Source of the DNA: Novosphingobium taihuense
Lineage (GTDB): Bacteria > Pseudomonadota > Alphaproteobacteria > Sphingomonadales > Sphingomonadaceae
Direction: 5' to 3'
DNA length: 64,000 nt
Assembly (NCBI RefSeq): GCF_007830315.1
Contig: NZ_VLKJ01000013.1
Location: forward strand, 1-64,000
The position numbers were made by a program, and so were the translations under genes. Within the stretch, counting starts at the first letter, position 1, and each line of letters starts with the position of its first letter. The notes under the pieces are model-generated. The model did no database searches. It was given only the letters and a program-made list of their open reading frames with translations, and was not told the origin of the DNA. Below, piece by piece: positions 1-8,456 of the stretch.

Positions 1-456
1 CCCAAGGACAGACAGGACAACCCAGGGCTGATAGCACGGCGCCGAACCCTGAGCGACGCTGCGGATGCGGAACCCGCCATGATTGTGCGACAGTGTCAGC
101 ACAAACGACAGGTTCTTTTCACGCAGCCGCTTGCCAGAAGCCAAGGCAGCCCGCGAGCCGCTGCCAAGGCTTCGTCCTGTCACACATGTCCGCCCTCAGG
201 CTGAGCCGATCAGGGGTCCGGAACCGCCCCCCGGCCACTCGCAGCCGGTCCCGCGCCCTTCCCGCGCGTGCCACAACGGCACCGCACCGGTCGCGCGATC
301 TGTGCTTTCCCACCGGCGTTACCGTCCGCATTCGCCAGCGGATGAGCCACTGCATAACCATTGGCGTCCCCGCGAAGGCGGGGACCTCAGTGGTGTTCCG
401 GAACATCAGCGCAAACCGCCCGAGACCCCCGCCTTCGCGGGGGAGCAGGCATGCGC
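1..456. other. Non-coding left edge, no supported gene
   Basis: Several reading frames are open here on both strands, but their translations are rich in Arg, Pro and Ser and lack any recognisable domain, which is what GC-rich non-coding DNA gives. The only structure I can support is the inverted repeat at 367-448. The first 200 bases could hold the end of a gene outside the window, but I cannot show it. Confidence 0.5.
367..448. repeat. Dispersed sphingomonad-type inverted repeat (GCGAAGGCGGGG family)
   Basis: The left arm TCCCCGCGAAGGCGGGGACC is mirrored by CCCCCGCCTTCGCGGGGGAG at 427-446. Each arm is itself nearly palindromic around GCGAAGGC or GCCTTCGC. About 40 bases lie between the arms. 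Units of this form are common between genes in sphingomonads (recalled, not searched). It lies just past the stop codon of the minus-strand gene at 457-1140, so it may fold in that transcript's 3' end. Confidence 0.6.
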
Positions 457-1140
457 TCAAACGCTCGCGAACCAGATCACATGCTTGGCGCCCTTGCCAT
501 TGGTCCGCGCGCGCACTTCCACCTCGTCCACATCGAAGCCCGCCGCCTTCAGCCGCTGGGTGAAGTTCGGGTCGCGCGCGGCTGACCAGATCGCCAGAAC
601 GCCGCCGGGGCGCAGCGCGTCCATCGCGGTGCGCAGCCCGCGCATCGTGTAGAGCCGGTTGTTCTTGGTCCGCACCAGCCCGTCCGGCCCGTTGTCGACA
701 TCGAGCAGGATCGCGTCATAGCCCGTGCCGCCCACCGAGAGCGCATTGGCCGAGATCACGTCGGCAACGTCGGTCATCACCAGCCGCACGCGCGGATCAT
801 CGAGGCAACCCGCTTCCAGTTCCTTCATCGGCCCGCGCGCCCACTGGATGATCTCGGGCACCAGTTCGGCCACGGTCACGTGCGCATCTGACGGCAGCTT
901 CTCCAGCGCGGCGCGCAGGGTGAAGCCCATGCCATAGCCGCCGATCAGCATCGCCGGACGCTGCGCCTTCGCTATCCGCGCCCAGCTTTGCGTGGCCAGC
1001 GCGATTTCCGAGCCGTTCTGCCGCGTGCTCATCAGTTCGTTGTGCCCGAGCACGATCATGAAATCGCGGTCGTGCCTGTAGAGCTTCAGCTCTTCGCCAT
1101 CGGGCACCTGCGCGGTGCCGAGAAGTTCGCGTGCAATCAT
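457..1140 (-). CDS. Spermidine-synthase-like methyltransferase-fold protein
   Basis: A 227-residue cytoplasmic protein with a Rossmann fold like that of polyamine aminopropyltransferases. A glycine-rich nucleotide loop (LIGGYGMGFT, about residues 65-75) is followed by an acidic strand end (VAELVPEI) and a third motif LLDVDNGPDG, which stands where spermidine synthases have the catalytic Asp motif. It is shorter than classical SpeE (about 280 residues) and lacks that enzyme's N-terminal beta domain. No decarboxylated-SAM or methionine-salvage gene lies nearby. The aminopropyl acceptor, or even true aminopropyltransferase activity, cannot be read from sequence; a plain SAM-dependent methyltransferase is the alternative. 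The gene is transcribed alone, divergent from the secreted protein gene at 1214. Confidence 0.7.
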   Translation of the reverse strand: MIARELLGTAQVPDGEELKLYRHDRDFMIVLGHNELMSTRQNGSEIALATQSWARIAKAQRPAMLIGGYGMGFTLRAALEKLPSDAHVTVAELVPEIIQWARGPMKELEAGCLDDPRVRLVMTDVADVISANALSVGGTGYDAILLDVDNGPDGLVRTKNNRLYTMRGLRTAMDALRPGGVLAIWSAARDPNFTQRLKAAGFDVDEVEVRARTNGKGAKHVIWFASV

Positions 1141-1213
1141 GCCTCGCCCTAGAGCGCGGGAACCGCAGGGACAAGGCGCACGTTGTCAGACCCGACGGTT
1201 CCGGAGAATGACA

Positions 1214-2191
1214 ATGCACAAGTTGATGCTAATGGCCGGTGTCGCCGCTCTCGCGGCAAGTGCCCCGGCCCTCGCCCAGGGCAATGGGAACGGCAACGGC
1301 GGCGGAAACCAGGGTGGCGGTCCGGCGAAGGCCGAGAAGATGGACCGCGGCGGCCAGAAGGGCCCTGACAAGGCCAAAGGCCCCGAAAAGCGCGCGGAAA
1401 TGGGCCCCGACAAGCAGCGCGGCAATCCGGGCAAAGGTCCTGACCGCGCAGACCGCCCGCAAGACATTGAGAAAGCCGAGCGGCAGGTCTTCCGTAATAA
1501 CGATCGCCGCGATGCCGTCCGCCGAGACGACAGCCCCGCCAACCGCGACGTCGTGCGCGTCGCCAGCCGCCAGTGGCAAGACGGCCGTTATCGCTATGAC
1601 GACAGCCGCTATCTGATCCCCGTCTCCGCCAACTGCCCGCCGGGCCTTGCCAAGAAGAACAATGGCTGCCTGCCGCCGGGCCAGGCGAAGAAGCTGGCCG
1701 TCTCGCGCAGCTGGGGTGATTGGTATCCGGTCCGATACCTCGGCAACGATTATGACTGGCGCTACGGCAACGGCTATATCTACCGCGTCGGCAACGGAGG
1801 GCTCGTGTCGGGTCTCGTGCCGCTGCTTGGCGGAGCTTTGTTCGGCGGGCAGGTCTGGCCCACCCAGTACACCGACTACGCCGTGCCGACCTATTACGAC
1901 CGCTATTACGGCTTCGACGATGGTTACGACTATCGCTACGCCCAGAACGCGATCTTCGAGGTAAATCCGCAGTCGAACCTGATCGAGGGCATTGCCGCGC
2001 TGCTGACCGGCGATACTTGGGCGGTCGGCCAGCCGATGCCCGCAGGCTACGACTTCTACAACGTGCCCCCCACCTGGCGCGACCGCTATGCCGACACGCC
2101 TGACAGCATGTACCGCTACAGCGATGGCTACGTCTACGAAGTCGACCCAACCACGCAGCTGGTCCGCGCCGTGATCGAACTGATCGCCTGA
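1214..2191 (+). CDS. Secreted repeat protein, unknown function (RcnB-like)
   Basis: A 325-residue protein with a clear signal peptide (hydrophobic core, cleavage near APALAQ). A Gly/Asn-rich and then highly charged Lys/Asp/Pro segment covers about residues 22-130. The C-terminal half contains three copies of a motif of the form YRY-x2-GY-hydrophobic-Y-x-V followed by a short hydrophobic helix (LVSGLVPLLGG, LIEGIAALLTG, LVRAVIELIA). I place the start at 1214 because GGAG at 1203-1206 is correctly spaced for it; the ATG at 1208 is too close. The charged, tyrosine-rich character recalls RcnB and DUF1236-type envelope proteins, but no function is assigned. The fasciclin lipoprotein gene follows 29 bases downstream. 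Confidence 0.75.
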   Translation: MHKLMLMAGVAALAASAPALAQGNGNGNGGGNQGGGPAKAEKMDRGGQKGPDKAKGPEKRAEMGPDKQRGNPGKGPDRADRPQDIEKAERQVFRNNDRRDAVRRDDSPANRDVVRVASRQWQDGRYRYDDSRYLIPVSANCPPGLAKKNNGCLPPGQAKKLAVSRSWGDWYPVRYLGNDYDWRYGNGYIYRVGNGGLVSGLVPLLGGALFGGQVWPTQYTDYAVPTYYDRYYGFDDGYDYRYAQNAIFEVNPQSNLIEGIAALLTGDTWAVGQPMPAGYDFYNVPPTWRDRYADTPDSMYRYSDGYVYEVDPTTQLVRAVIELIA

Positions 2192-2220
2192 TTTCCACCC
2201 AGAATTCAAAGGGTATCTCG

Positions 2221-2784
2221 ATGGTACGCCATACCTTTTTGGGGACCGCGATGGTCGCCACGCTCATGCTCGCGGGCTGCGGCAAGAACGACGCATCGCC
2301 TGACGCGAAAGGCAGCGCCACTGTTGCCGAGGCATCGTCCAAGGACCTGTTCGATGCGCTCGATGACAGCAGCGATCTTTCGGAGTCCGCCAAGCTGGTC
2401 AAGGCGGCAGGCCTTGAAAAGACCTTCGAGGGCGTCGGCAGCTACACGCTGTTCGCGCCCACCAACGCGGCTATCGAGGCGCTGCCAGAGGCCGACCGCA
2501 AGGCGCTGGAAAGCAATGAGGGCAAGGTGCAACTCCTCGCGCTTGTTAGCCAGCACCTCTCGCCCGGATACGTCGCCAAGTCCGACATGGATCAGGGGCT
2601 CGAGCGCGCCAAGGGCACCGTCCGGCTCGCCAGCCTCGGCGGCCAGCCGCTGACGCTTACGCGCGAGGGTGACGCCATCCGTCTCGGCAGCGGCGAGGAT
2701 GCGCCAAAGCTCGTCGGGGAACCGATCGTGGCGCGCAACGGCGTGATCTATCCGATCGACCGCGTCCTGCCCGCCCCGCAATGA
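2221..2784 (+). CDS. Fasciclin-domain lipoprotein
   Basis: A 187-residue protein with a lipoprotein signal (MLAGC lipobox, Cys at about residue 20), so it is probably anchored in the outer or inner membrane facing the periplasm. Residues 45-185 form one fasciclin (FAS1) domain with the typical YTLFAPTNAAIEALP segment and a late R-N-G-V-I-Y-P-I-D strand. FAS1 domains mediate cell-surface adhesion or matrix contacts in many bacteria. AAGGG lies 7 bases before the ATG. The gene probably shares a transcript with the secreted protein upstream, and a large hairpin (2840-2872) lies after its stop. Confidence 0.88.
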   Translation: MVRHTFLGTAMVATLMLAGCGKNDASPDAKGSATVAEASSKDLFDALDDSSDLSESAKLVKAAGLEKTFEGVGSYTLFAPTNAAIEALPEADRKALESNEGKVQLLALVSQHLSPGYVAKSDMDQGLERAKGTVRLASLGGQPLTLTREGDAIRLGSGEDAPKLVGEPIVARNGVIYPIDRVLPAPQ

Positions 2785-2839
2785 GGCACTTGGCGGATTG
2801 TTCTGCCATGAAAGAATCGGACAAGAATTGCAGCAGGGC

Positions 2840-2872
2840 GGTGCAACTGCGCGGGCAAATCGCGGTTGCACC
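2840..2872. terminator. Hairpin after the fasciclin gene
   Basis: GGTGCAAC (2840-2847) pairs perfectly with GTTGCACC (2865-2872), and the stem can extend inward by three more GC pairs past a G-U pair. There is no T-run, so it may be a weak terminator or an operator. It abuts the palindrome at 2875. Confidence 0.45.
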
Positions 2873-2874
2873 CC

Positions 2875-2890
2875 TTAACTGATCAGTTAA
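2875..2890. promoter_or_regulatory. Perfect 16-bp palindrome, probable operator
   Basis: TTAACTGATCAGTTAA is fully self-complementary and lies 19 bases before the acyl-CoA synthetase start. Size and symmetry fit a dimeric TetR-type repressor site, as is common before fatty-acid or steroid acyl-CoA ligase operons. The cognate regulator is not adjacent; the nearest TetR gene in the window starts at 10917. Confidence 0.6.
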
Positions 2891-2909
2891 TCTCTCGGGC
2901 AAAGGCGGC

Positions 2910-4493
2910 ATGAGTCCGCTTATGAACGAGAGGACGAGGCCGGTGCACTTCCACCCCAAGTACCACGCCACCCGCAACCCTGACCGCCCCGCCGTGATCA
3001 TGGGCGGCAGCGGCGAGGTCATCACCTATGCTCAGCTAGAGGCGCGGTCGAACCAGTTTGCACAGCTGCTGCGCGCGCGCGGATTGCAGATCGGCGACAC
3101 CATTGCCCTGTGCCTCGAGAACCGGGCCGATTTCTTCGCACTCGCCTGGGGCGCACAGCGGGCTGGCCTGGTCTACGTCGCCATCTCAAGCCGCCTCGCC
3201 GCGCCCGAAATCGCATATATCGCGCACGACAGCGGCAGCCGGCTGCTGATCGGCTCCGCCTATACCGCGACCGTGCTCGACGAGGTGGCAAGGCTCGCGC
3301 CCGAAGTCCCGCAGTTGCGCTACGACACCGAGGGTCCGCTTTCCCTTGACGCAGCGCTCGATGCCCAACCGGCCACGCCCATCGCAGACGAGCGTGCAGG
3401 CTGCGACATGCTCTATTCGTCCGGCACCACCGGCAAACCCAAAGGCGTTCGCGTCCCCCTTCCCGAAGATCCCGAGATCGGCGGGGTCAATGCGCTGATC
3501 GGCATCGCCGCCCAAGCCTTCGGCATCACCGGCGATGCCATCTACCTGTCGCCCGCGCCGCTCTATCATGCCGCCCCCTTGCGCTGGTCGATGACCATCC
3601 ACCGCATGGGCGGCACCGTCGTCGCGATGGAAAAGTTCGATCCCGAACACGCGCTCGAACTGATCGAGAAGTACAAGGTAACCGACAGCCAGTGGGTGCC
3701 GACCCACTTCGTCCGCATGCTCAAGCTGCCAGACGAGGTTCGCACGAAGTACGACACCTCAACGCTCAAATGCGCGATCCACGCTGCCGCGCCCTGCCCG
3801 GTCCCGGTCAAGCAGGCGATGATCGCATGGTGGGGCCCGGTAATCCGCGAATACTACGCCGGGACCGAAGGCAACGGCTTCACCTTCGTTTCCAGCGAGG
3901 ACTGGCTGCAGCGCCCCGGCTCGGTCGGGCGCGCGATCCTTGGCACGATCCGCATCTGCAACGAGGACGGAGACGAAGTACCGCCGCGCACCGAAGGCCA
4001 GGTCTTCTTCGAGGGCGGCAACCCGTTCACTTACCACAACGACCCCGACAAGACGCGCGACGCCACCAACAAGCACGGCTGGACCAGCCTTGGCGATGTC
4101 GGCTGGGTCGACGAGGACGGCTACCTGTTCCTGACCGACCGCAAGAGCTTCATGATCATTTCGGGCGGTGTGAACATCTATCCGCAGGAGATCGAGAACC
4201 TGCTCGTCACCCACCCAAAGGTGGCGGACGTCGCCGTGATCGGCGCGCCCGATCCAGACATGGGCGAAAAGGTCGTGGCGGTCGTCCAGCCGCGAGACAT
4301 GGCCGAGGCGGGCCCCGCGCTTGCGGCGGAACTTGCCGAGTGGCTGGGGCCCCAGCTCTCGCGCGTGAAGATGCCACGCCAGATCGATTTCCGCGCCGAA
4401 CTGCCGCGCGAACCCACCGGCAAGCTGTTCAAGCGCCTCCTGCGCGATGAGTACAAGCAGGCTTACGAAGCCGCACAAACCGCCAACGCCTGA
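2910..4493 (+). CDS. Acyl-CoA synthetase (AMP-forming)
   Basis: A 527-residue ANL-superfamily ligase that activates a carboxylic acid to its acyl-CoA through an acyl-adenylate. The P-loop-like motif YSSGTTGKPKG lies at about residues 169-179, the adenine-binding YYAGTEG at about 314-320, and the hinge and C-terminal domain at TDRKSFMIISGGVNIYP (about 410-426). The invariant catalytic Lys is present near the end in the PTGKLFKR motif. Length is normal for the family. It is followed 19 bases later by a cytochrome P450, so the two probably act on the same hydrophobic acid, fatty, terpenoid or steroid; the substrate cannot be read from sequence. The start could also be the ATG at 2922. Confidence 0.9.
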   Translation: MSPLMNERTRPVHFHPKYHATRNPDRPAVIMGGSGEVITYAQLEARSNQFAQLLRARGLQIGDTIALCLENRADFFALAWGAQRAGLVYVAISSRLAAPEIAYIAHDSGSRLLIGSAYTATVLDEVARLAPEVPQLRYDTEGPLSLDAALDAQPATPIADERAGCDMLYSSGTTGKPKGVRVPLPEDPEIGGVNALIGIAAQAFGITGDAIYLSPAPLYHAAPLRWSMTIHRMGGTVVAMEKFDPEHALELIEKYKVTDSQWVPTHFVRMLKLPDEVRTKYDTSTLKCAIHAAAPCPVPVKQAMIAWWGPVIREYYAGTEGNGFTFVSSEDWLQRPGSVGRAILGTIRICNEDGDEVPPRTEGQVFFEGGNPFTYHNDPDKTRDATNKHGWTSLGDVGWVDEDGYLFLTDRKSFMIISGGVNIYPQEIENLLVTHPKVADVAVIGAPDPDMGEKVVAVVQPRDMAEAGPALAAELAEWLGPQLSRVKMPRQIDFRAELPREPTGKLFKRLLRDEYKQAYEAAQTANA

Positions 4494-4512
4494 CCCATAA
4501 GGACCGGAACCC

Positions 4513-5805
4513 ATGGCCAGCCTCCCCCTCGTCCCGCCCGAAGTCGGACGCGCGGTGATCGACCCCAAGTCCTATGGCGCGTGGGACCCTCTCCTCGACC
4601 AGTTCGACGCGCTCCGCTCGACTGCACCGGTCGCGCGCGTCGTCGCGCCGCAGGACGAGCACGAGCCGTTCTGGCTGGTCTCGGGCTTTGACGAGGTGAT
4701 GAAGGTCAGCAAGGACAACGTGACATTTCTGAACAACCCGAAGTCGGCAGTCTTCACCCTGCGCATCGGCGACGTACTGGCCCGCTCGATCACCGGCGGC
4801 AGTCCGCATCTGGTGGATTCGCTCGTCGCGATGGATGCGCCCAAGCACCCCAGGCTGCGCCGTCTGACGCAGGACTGGTTCATGCCCAAGAACCTGTCGA
4901 AACTGGATGGCGAGATCCGCAAGATCGCCAATGAGTCGATCGACCGGATGCTGGCCGCAGGGTCGGAAGGCGATTTCATACCGCTCGTCGCCGCGCCCTA
5001 TCCGCTCCACGTCGTCATGCAGATCCTCGGCGTGCCGCCGGAGGACGAGCCGAAGATGCTGTTCCTGACCCAGCAGATGTTCGGCGGGCAGGACGAGGAT
5101 CTCAACAAGTCCGGCCTCAAGGACCTGCCTCCCGAACAGATCTCGCAGATCGTCGCGGGTGCCGTGGCGGAGTTCGAGCGCTACTTTGCAGGGCTCGCCG
5201 CCGAGCGCCGCCGCAATCCCGGCGACGATGTGGCAACGGTCATCGCCAATGCCGTGATCGACGGCGAACCGATGAGCGACCGCGACACCGCCGGGTATTA
5301 CATCATCGTCGCCAGCGCGGGCCACGACACCACTTCGGCCTCATCCGCCGGTGCCGCCCTCGCCCTTGCCCGCGACCCCGACCTGTTCGCCCGCGCCAAG
5401 GCCGACCGCAGCCTGCTGCCCGGCATCGTCGAGGAAGCGATCCGCTGGACCACGCCGGTGCAGCACTTCATGCGCACCGCCGCGCGCGATGTGGAACTTG
5501 GTGGCCAGCAAATTGCCGAAGGCGACTGGCTGATGCTCAATTACGTGGCGGCAAACCATGATCCGGCGCAGTTCCCCGAGCCGCGAAAGTTCGATCCCAC
5601 GCGCCCGGCCAACCGCCACGCGGCCTTCGGCGCAGGCTCGCACCAGTGCCTCGGCCTGCACCTCGCTCGCCTCGAGATGCGCGTGCTGCTCGACGTGCTG
5701 CTCGATCGCGTCGACAGCCTTGAGCTTGCCGGAGAGCCTCGCCGCGTGAATTCCACCTTCGTCGGCGGATTCAAGGCCCTGCCGCTGCGGTGGAAGGCCA
5801 CGTAA
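4513..5805 (+). CDS. Cytochrome P450
   Basis: A 430-residue soluble bacterial P450. The I-helix oxygen-activation motif is AGHDTTS (about residues 271-277), the K-helix ExxR is EEAIR (about 307-311), and the heme-binding loop FGAGSHQCLG (about 372-381) supplies the axial Cys thiolate. There is no membrane anchor. AAGGA precedes the ATG. It is the second gene of a two-gene operon with the acyl-CoA synthetase, suggesting hydroxylation of a free or CoA-bound lipid-like substrate. No ferredoxin or reductase gene is adjacent, so electrons must come from partners encoded elsewhere. The CYP family number is not assigned. Confidence 0.93.
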   Translation: MASLPLVPPEVGRAVIDPKSYGAWDPLLDQFDALRSTAPVARVVAPQDEHEPFWLVSGFDEVMKVSKDNVTFLNNPKSAVFTLRIGDVLARSITGGSPHLVDSLVAMDAPKHPRLRRLTQDWFMPKNLSKLDGEIRKIANESIDRMLAAGSEGDFIPLVAAPYPLHVVMQILGVPPEDEPKMLFLTQQMFGGQDEDLNKSGLKDLPPEQISQIVAGAVAEFERYFAGLAAERRRNPGDDVATVIANAVIDGEPMSDRDTAGYYIIVASAGHDTTSASSAGAALALARDPDLFARAKADRSLLPGIVEEAIRWTTPVQHFMRTAARDVELGGQQIAEGDWLMLNYVAANHDPAQFPEPRKFDPTRPANRHAAFGAGSHQCLGLHLARLEMRVLLDVLLDRVDSLELAGEPRRVNSTFVGGFKALPLRWKAT

Positions 5806-5827
5806 GCGCTCCACCTTTGGGCCATGC

Positions 5828-5839
5828 CTGACCGGTCAG
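5828..5839. promoter_or_regulatory. 12-bp palindrome between convergent genes
   Basis: CTGACCGGTCAG is fully self-complementary and sits between the P450 stop and the stop of the convergent DUF983 gene. The site is not upstream of any start, so a regulatory role is doubtful. Confidence 0.2.
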
Positions 5840-5860
5840 TGCCAGTCTGACCGTTGGGCC

Positions 5861-6280
5861 TTACTGCGCCTCGTCTTCGCGTGCGTTGAGCTTGGCCCAC
5901 AGGCCTTCGGTCCCGGCCTCGGTCGCCTTGTTCACGTATTGCGAGGCGACCAGCCAGCCCTTGAACGGGCGCAGCGTGGCAAGGCACCCGATGCCGAGGA
6001 TCGGCACCGACGTCAGCACATGGACCCACCACGGCGGCGCATAGGCAACCTCGAGCCAGACCGCGAAGAAGGTCAGCGGGAAGGCAGTGATGCACAGCGC
6101 GAAGAACGCCGGACCATCATCGGCGTTGGCAAACCGGTAATCGAGCCCGCACGTGGGGCAGGTCTTCTGCAGCTTGAGCCAGCCCGCAAACATCGGCCCC
6201 TTGCCGCACTTCGGGCACAAGCCCTTCAAGCCGCAACGAAAGATCCAGTCGAACTTGGGGTTCTGGGTAAAGAAGGCCAT
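5861..6280 (-). CDS. DUF983 family membrane protein with zinc-ribbon motif
   Basis: A 139-residue protein. Two CxxC knuckles (CPKCGKGPMF near residue 20 and CPTCGLDY near residue 40) form a probable zinc ribbon, followed by two transmembrane segments (about residues 55-75 and 80-100). This is the standard DUF983 layout. The family is common in alphaproteobacteria, often near cytochrome oxidase genes, but here it stands alone, convergent with the P450 gene and divergent from the ferritin-like gene. Function is unknown. Confidence 0.85.
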   Translation of the reverse strand: MAFFTQNPKFDWIFRCGLKGLCPKCGKGPMFAGWLKLQKTCPTCGLDYRFANADDGPAFFALCITAFPLTFFAVWLEVAYAPPWWVHVLTSVPILGIGCLATLRPFKGWLVASQYVNKATEAGTEGLWAKLNAREDEAQ

Positions 6281-6340
6281 AGAGTGGCTCTAAACCTTGG
6301 GGACTGGAACGCAAGGGCACGACAAGCGTATGATCGTTCG

Positions 6341-6997
6341 GTGACATCCCCCCTGACCCTTTTCCGCGCCCGTTTCCTCGACGTGCTCGCCTCGATCTAC
6401 CTCTACAACGAGCATCGCGGATACACGTCGCTTGATCGCGTGATCGAGGCGGTGCGTGTGCGGTGTCCCGATGATCCGGGGTTCATCGCCGCGATCGAGA
6501 AGCACCGCGGGGACGAGCGCAAGCATTACGTGATGTTCAAGCGCTGGTTCGAATTGCGTGGGGTCATGCCGCTCGCGGTTGACAGCACCTGCGGGCACAT
6601 CGACCGGTTCATCTTCAAGGTCTTCGGCTGCTCCATCGACGAGCTTGATACGCAGGGCGTGATCGCCAGCCCCGATGCCTTCGAGAAGTTGTGCCGCGTG
6701 ATCATGCTCACCGAACAGCGCGGGATGCGGCAGGTCGAGATCCTGCTGGAGAACAGCCACGTCCGCTCGGACAAGGCGATGAAGCGGATATTCGAGGTCG
6801 TCGAAAAGGACGAGCCCGACCACTGGATGCCCTATGAGGCCTGGCTCGACCGGCAGGGCCGCACCAAGGCGAAATGGCGCGAACGCTGGGCCGATTACTG
6901 GATTCACAAGTCGCTGATGCTGGTGAAGCTGCCCAGCCTGTTCCTGCGCCGCTCGACGCCGCGGATGGCCGCTTGGCCCGATGCGGGCGAGCGTTAG
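6341..6997 (+). CDS. Ferritin-like domain protein
   Basis: A 218-residue helical protein. I choose the GTG at 6341 because upstream in-frame codons run antisense through the DUF983 gene. Acidic and His residues arranged as in diiron four-helix bundles are visible: an early YLYNEHRGY, then IEKHRGDERKHYVMF (ExxH-like) and later EQRGMRQVE and VVEKDEPDHW. This fits the ferritin-like or rubrerythrin superfamily of carboxylate-bridged diiron proteins. Downstream lies a PlsC-like acyltransferase and then a DUF1295 protein on the same strand, so a role in lipid oxidation or modification is possible but inferred only from position. Confidence 0.7.
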   Translation: MTSPLTLFRARFLDVLASIYLYNEHRGYTSLDRVIEAVRVRCPDDPGFIAAIEKHRGDERKHYVMFKRWFELRGVMPLAVDSTCGHIDRFIFKVFGCSIDELDTQGVIASPDAFEKLCRVIMLTEQRGMRQVEILLENSHVRSDKAMKRIFEVVEKDEPDHWMPYEAWLDRQGRTKAKWRERWADYWIHKSLMLVKLPSLFLRRSTPRMAAWPDAGER

Positions 6998-7041
6998 ACA
7001 GCCAGCGCTTCGCGCGTTACTCTCCCGTTCGGGAGAATTTG

Positions 7042-7653
7042 ATGGTCGGGGCAATCGAGGACCGCAGGCCCAGCCTGCTATCGCGGATCGTGCGCAAGGC
7101 GCTGGTCACGTTCTATCGCATGCGCGGTTGGAAGGCGCATGGCACGCCGCCTGCGGACGGCCGCTGCGTGATCATTGCCGCGCCGCACACCTCCAACTGG
7201 GACTTCCTCTACTTCATCGGGTTGACCGAGGACCTGGGCCTCAAGCCGCACTTCATGGCCAAGGACAGCCTGTTCCGCTGGCCACTGGGCGGCTTCATGC
7301 GCGACATGGGCGGGGTTTCGATCAACCGTTCGGCGCGCCGCAACGTGGTCGATGCGATGGTCGAGGAGTTCGCCCGGCGTGACCGCTTCATGCTGACCAT
7401 CGCGCCCGAAGGCACGCGGAGTGCAGTCGGCCAGTGGCGCAGCGGGTTCTATCACATCGCGCTCAAGGCCAAGGTGCCGATGGTCGTGGGCATGATGGAC
7501 TATGGCACGAAGACCGGCGGCCTCGGCCCGGCCATCTGGCCATCTGGCGATTACGAGGCCGACATGCGCAAGATCTTCGAAGTCTACCGCAAGGTCACGC
7601 CGAAGCATCCCGGCCGGGGCCTGACCGAAATGCCGGAGATTTCCGATGCCTGA
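7042..7653 (+). CDS. 1-acyl-glycerol-3-phosphate acyltransferase family (PlsC-like)
   Basis: A 203-residue acyltransferase. The catalytic HX4D motif is HTSNWD (about residues 48-53), the glycerol-phosphate motif is EGTRS (about 125-129), and FMAKDSLFRWP is the usual second motif. It lacks long transmembrane segments and is short for classical PlsC, resembling the lysophospholipid or ornithine-lipid acyltransferases. GGGAGA at 7031-7036 sets the ATG at 7042. The gene overlaps the next gene by 8 bases, so the two are translationally coupled. Confidence 0.85.
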   Translation: MVGAIEDRRPSLLSRIVRKALVTFYRMRGWKAHGTPPADGRCVIIAAPHTSNWDFLYFIGLTEDLGLKPHFMAKDSLFRWPLGGFMRDMGGVSINRSARRNVVDAMVEEFARRDRFMLTIAPEGTRSAVGQWRSGFYHIALKAKVPMVVGMMDYGTKTGGLGPAIWPSGDYEADMRKIFEVYRKVTPKHPGRGLTEMPEISDA

Positions 7654-8455
7654 TACGCTGCTCCTCGCCCTGCTGATCAACGTCGCGATCCTAGCGGTCG
7701 GCATGGGGGTGCTGTGGCGCGTGGCAGTGAAGATCGGCGACGTCAGCTTCATCGACGCGGTGTGGGGCGGCGGCATGGGCGTGCTGGCGCTGGCCTCGTG
7801 GCTGCATGTGAGCGGCGGTCCCGGCGAGCGGGCGAGCCTGATCGCAGGCATGGCGACAATCTGGGCGGCGCGGCTGGCGTGGCACCTCTACACCCGCTGG
7901 CGCGGCCATGGCGAAGACCCGCGCTATGCCAGGATGCTGGGCAAGGCCAAGGCGAAGGGCGAGTTTGCGTCGGCCGCGCTCAAGTTCGTCTTCGCCCCGC
8001 AGGCGCTGCTGCTGTTCATCACCTGCCTGCCTGCGCAACTCGGCATCCTCGCCAGCGGAAGACCTGCGCCACTGGGAGCGCTGGCCTTGGCCGGAGCCGC
8101 GCTGTGGCTGGTCGGCATCGTGTTCGAGGCGGTGGGCGATGCGCAGCTGAACGCCTTCCGCGCCGATCCCGCCAACAAGGGCCGCGTGCTCCAGACCGGC
8201 CTGTGGCGCTACACCCGCCACCCCAACTACTTCGGCGACGCCTGCGTCTGGTGGGGCATCTGGCTCGCCGCCGCCGACGCCGGCCTGTGGGTCGCGCTGG
8301 CGAGCGTGATCGGGCCGGTGTTCCTGACCTTCACGCTGACGAAGTGGTCGGGCAAGCCGCTGCTGGAAAAGGGCATGGAAGAGCGACGGCCGGGGTATAG
8401 GGAATACGTCGAGCGGACTTCGGGGTTTGTGCCTTGGTGGCCGAAGCGGGGGTGA
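7646..8455 (+). CDS. DUF1295 / steroid 5-alpha-reductase-like membrane protein
   Basis: A 269-residue integral membrane protein with about six or seven hydrophobic segments. The C-terminal motif LWRYTRHPNYFGD (about residues 188-200) is the NADPH-binding signature of the DUF1295 and steroid-5-alpha-reductase or isoprenylcysteine methyltransferase clan, and WSGKPLLEKGM and RRPGYREY follow as usual. It probably reduces or methylates a lipid substrate in the membrane; which one is unknown. It overlaps the PlsC-like gene, so it likely acts on a related lipid. Confidence 0.85.
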   Translation: MPDTLLLALLINVAILAVGMGVLWRVAVKIGDVSFIDAVWGGGMGVLALASWLHVSGGPGERASLIAGMATIWAARLAWHLYTRWRGHGEDPRYARMLGKAKAKGEFASAALKFVFAPQALLLFITCLPAQLGILASGRPAPLGALALAGAALWLVGIVFEAVGDAQLNAFRADPANKGRVLQTGLWRYTRHPNYFGDACVWWGIWLAAADAGLWVALASVIGPVFLTFTLTKWSGKPLLEKGMEERRPGYREYVERTSGFVPWWPKRG

Positions 8456-8456
8456 A

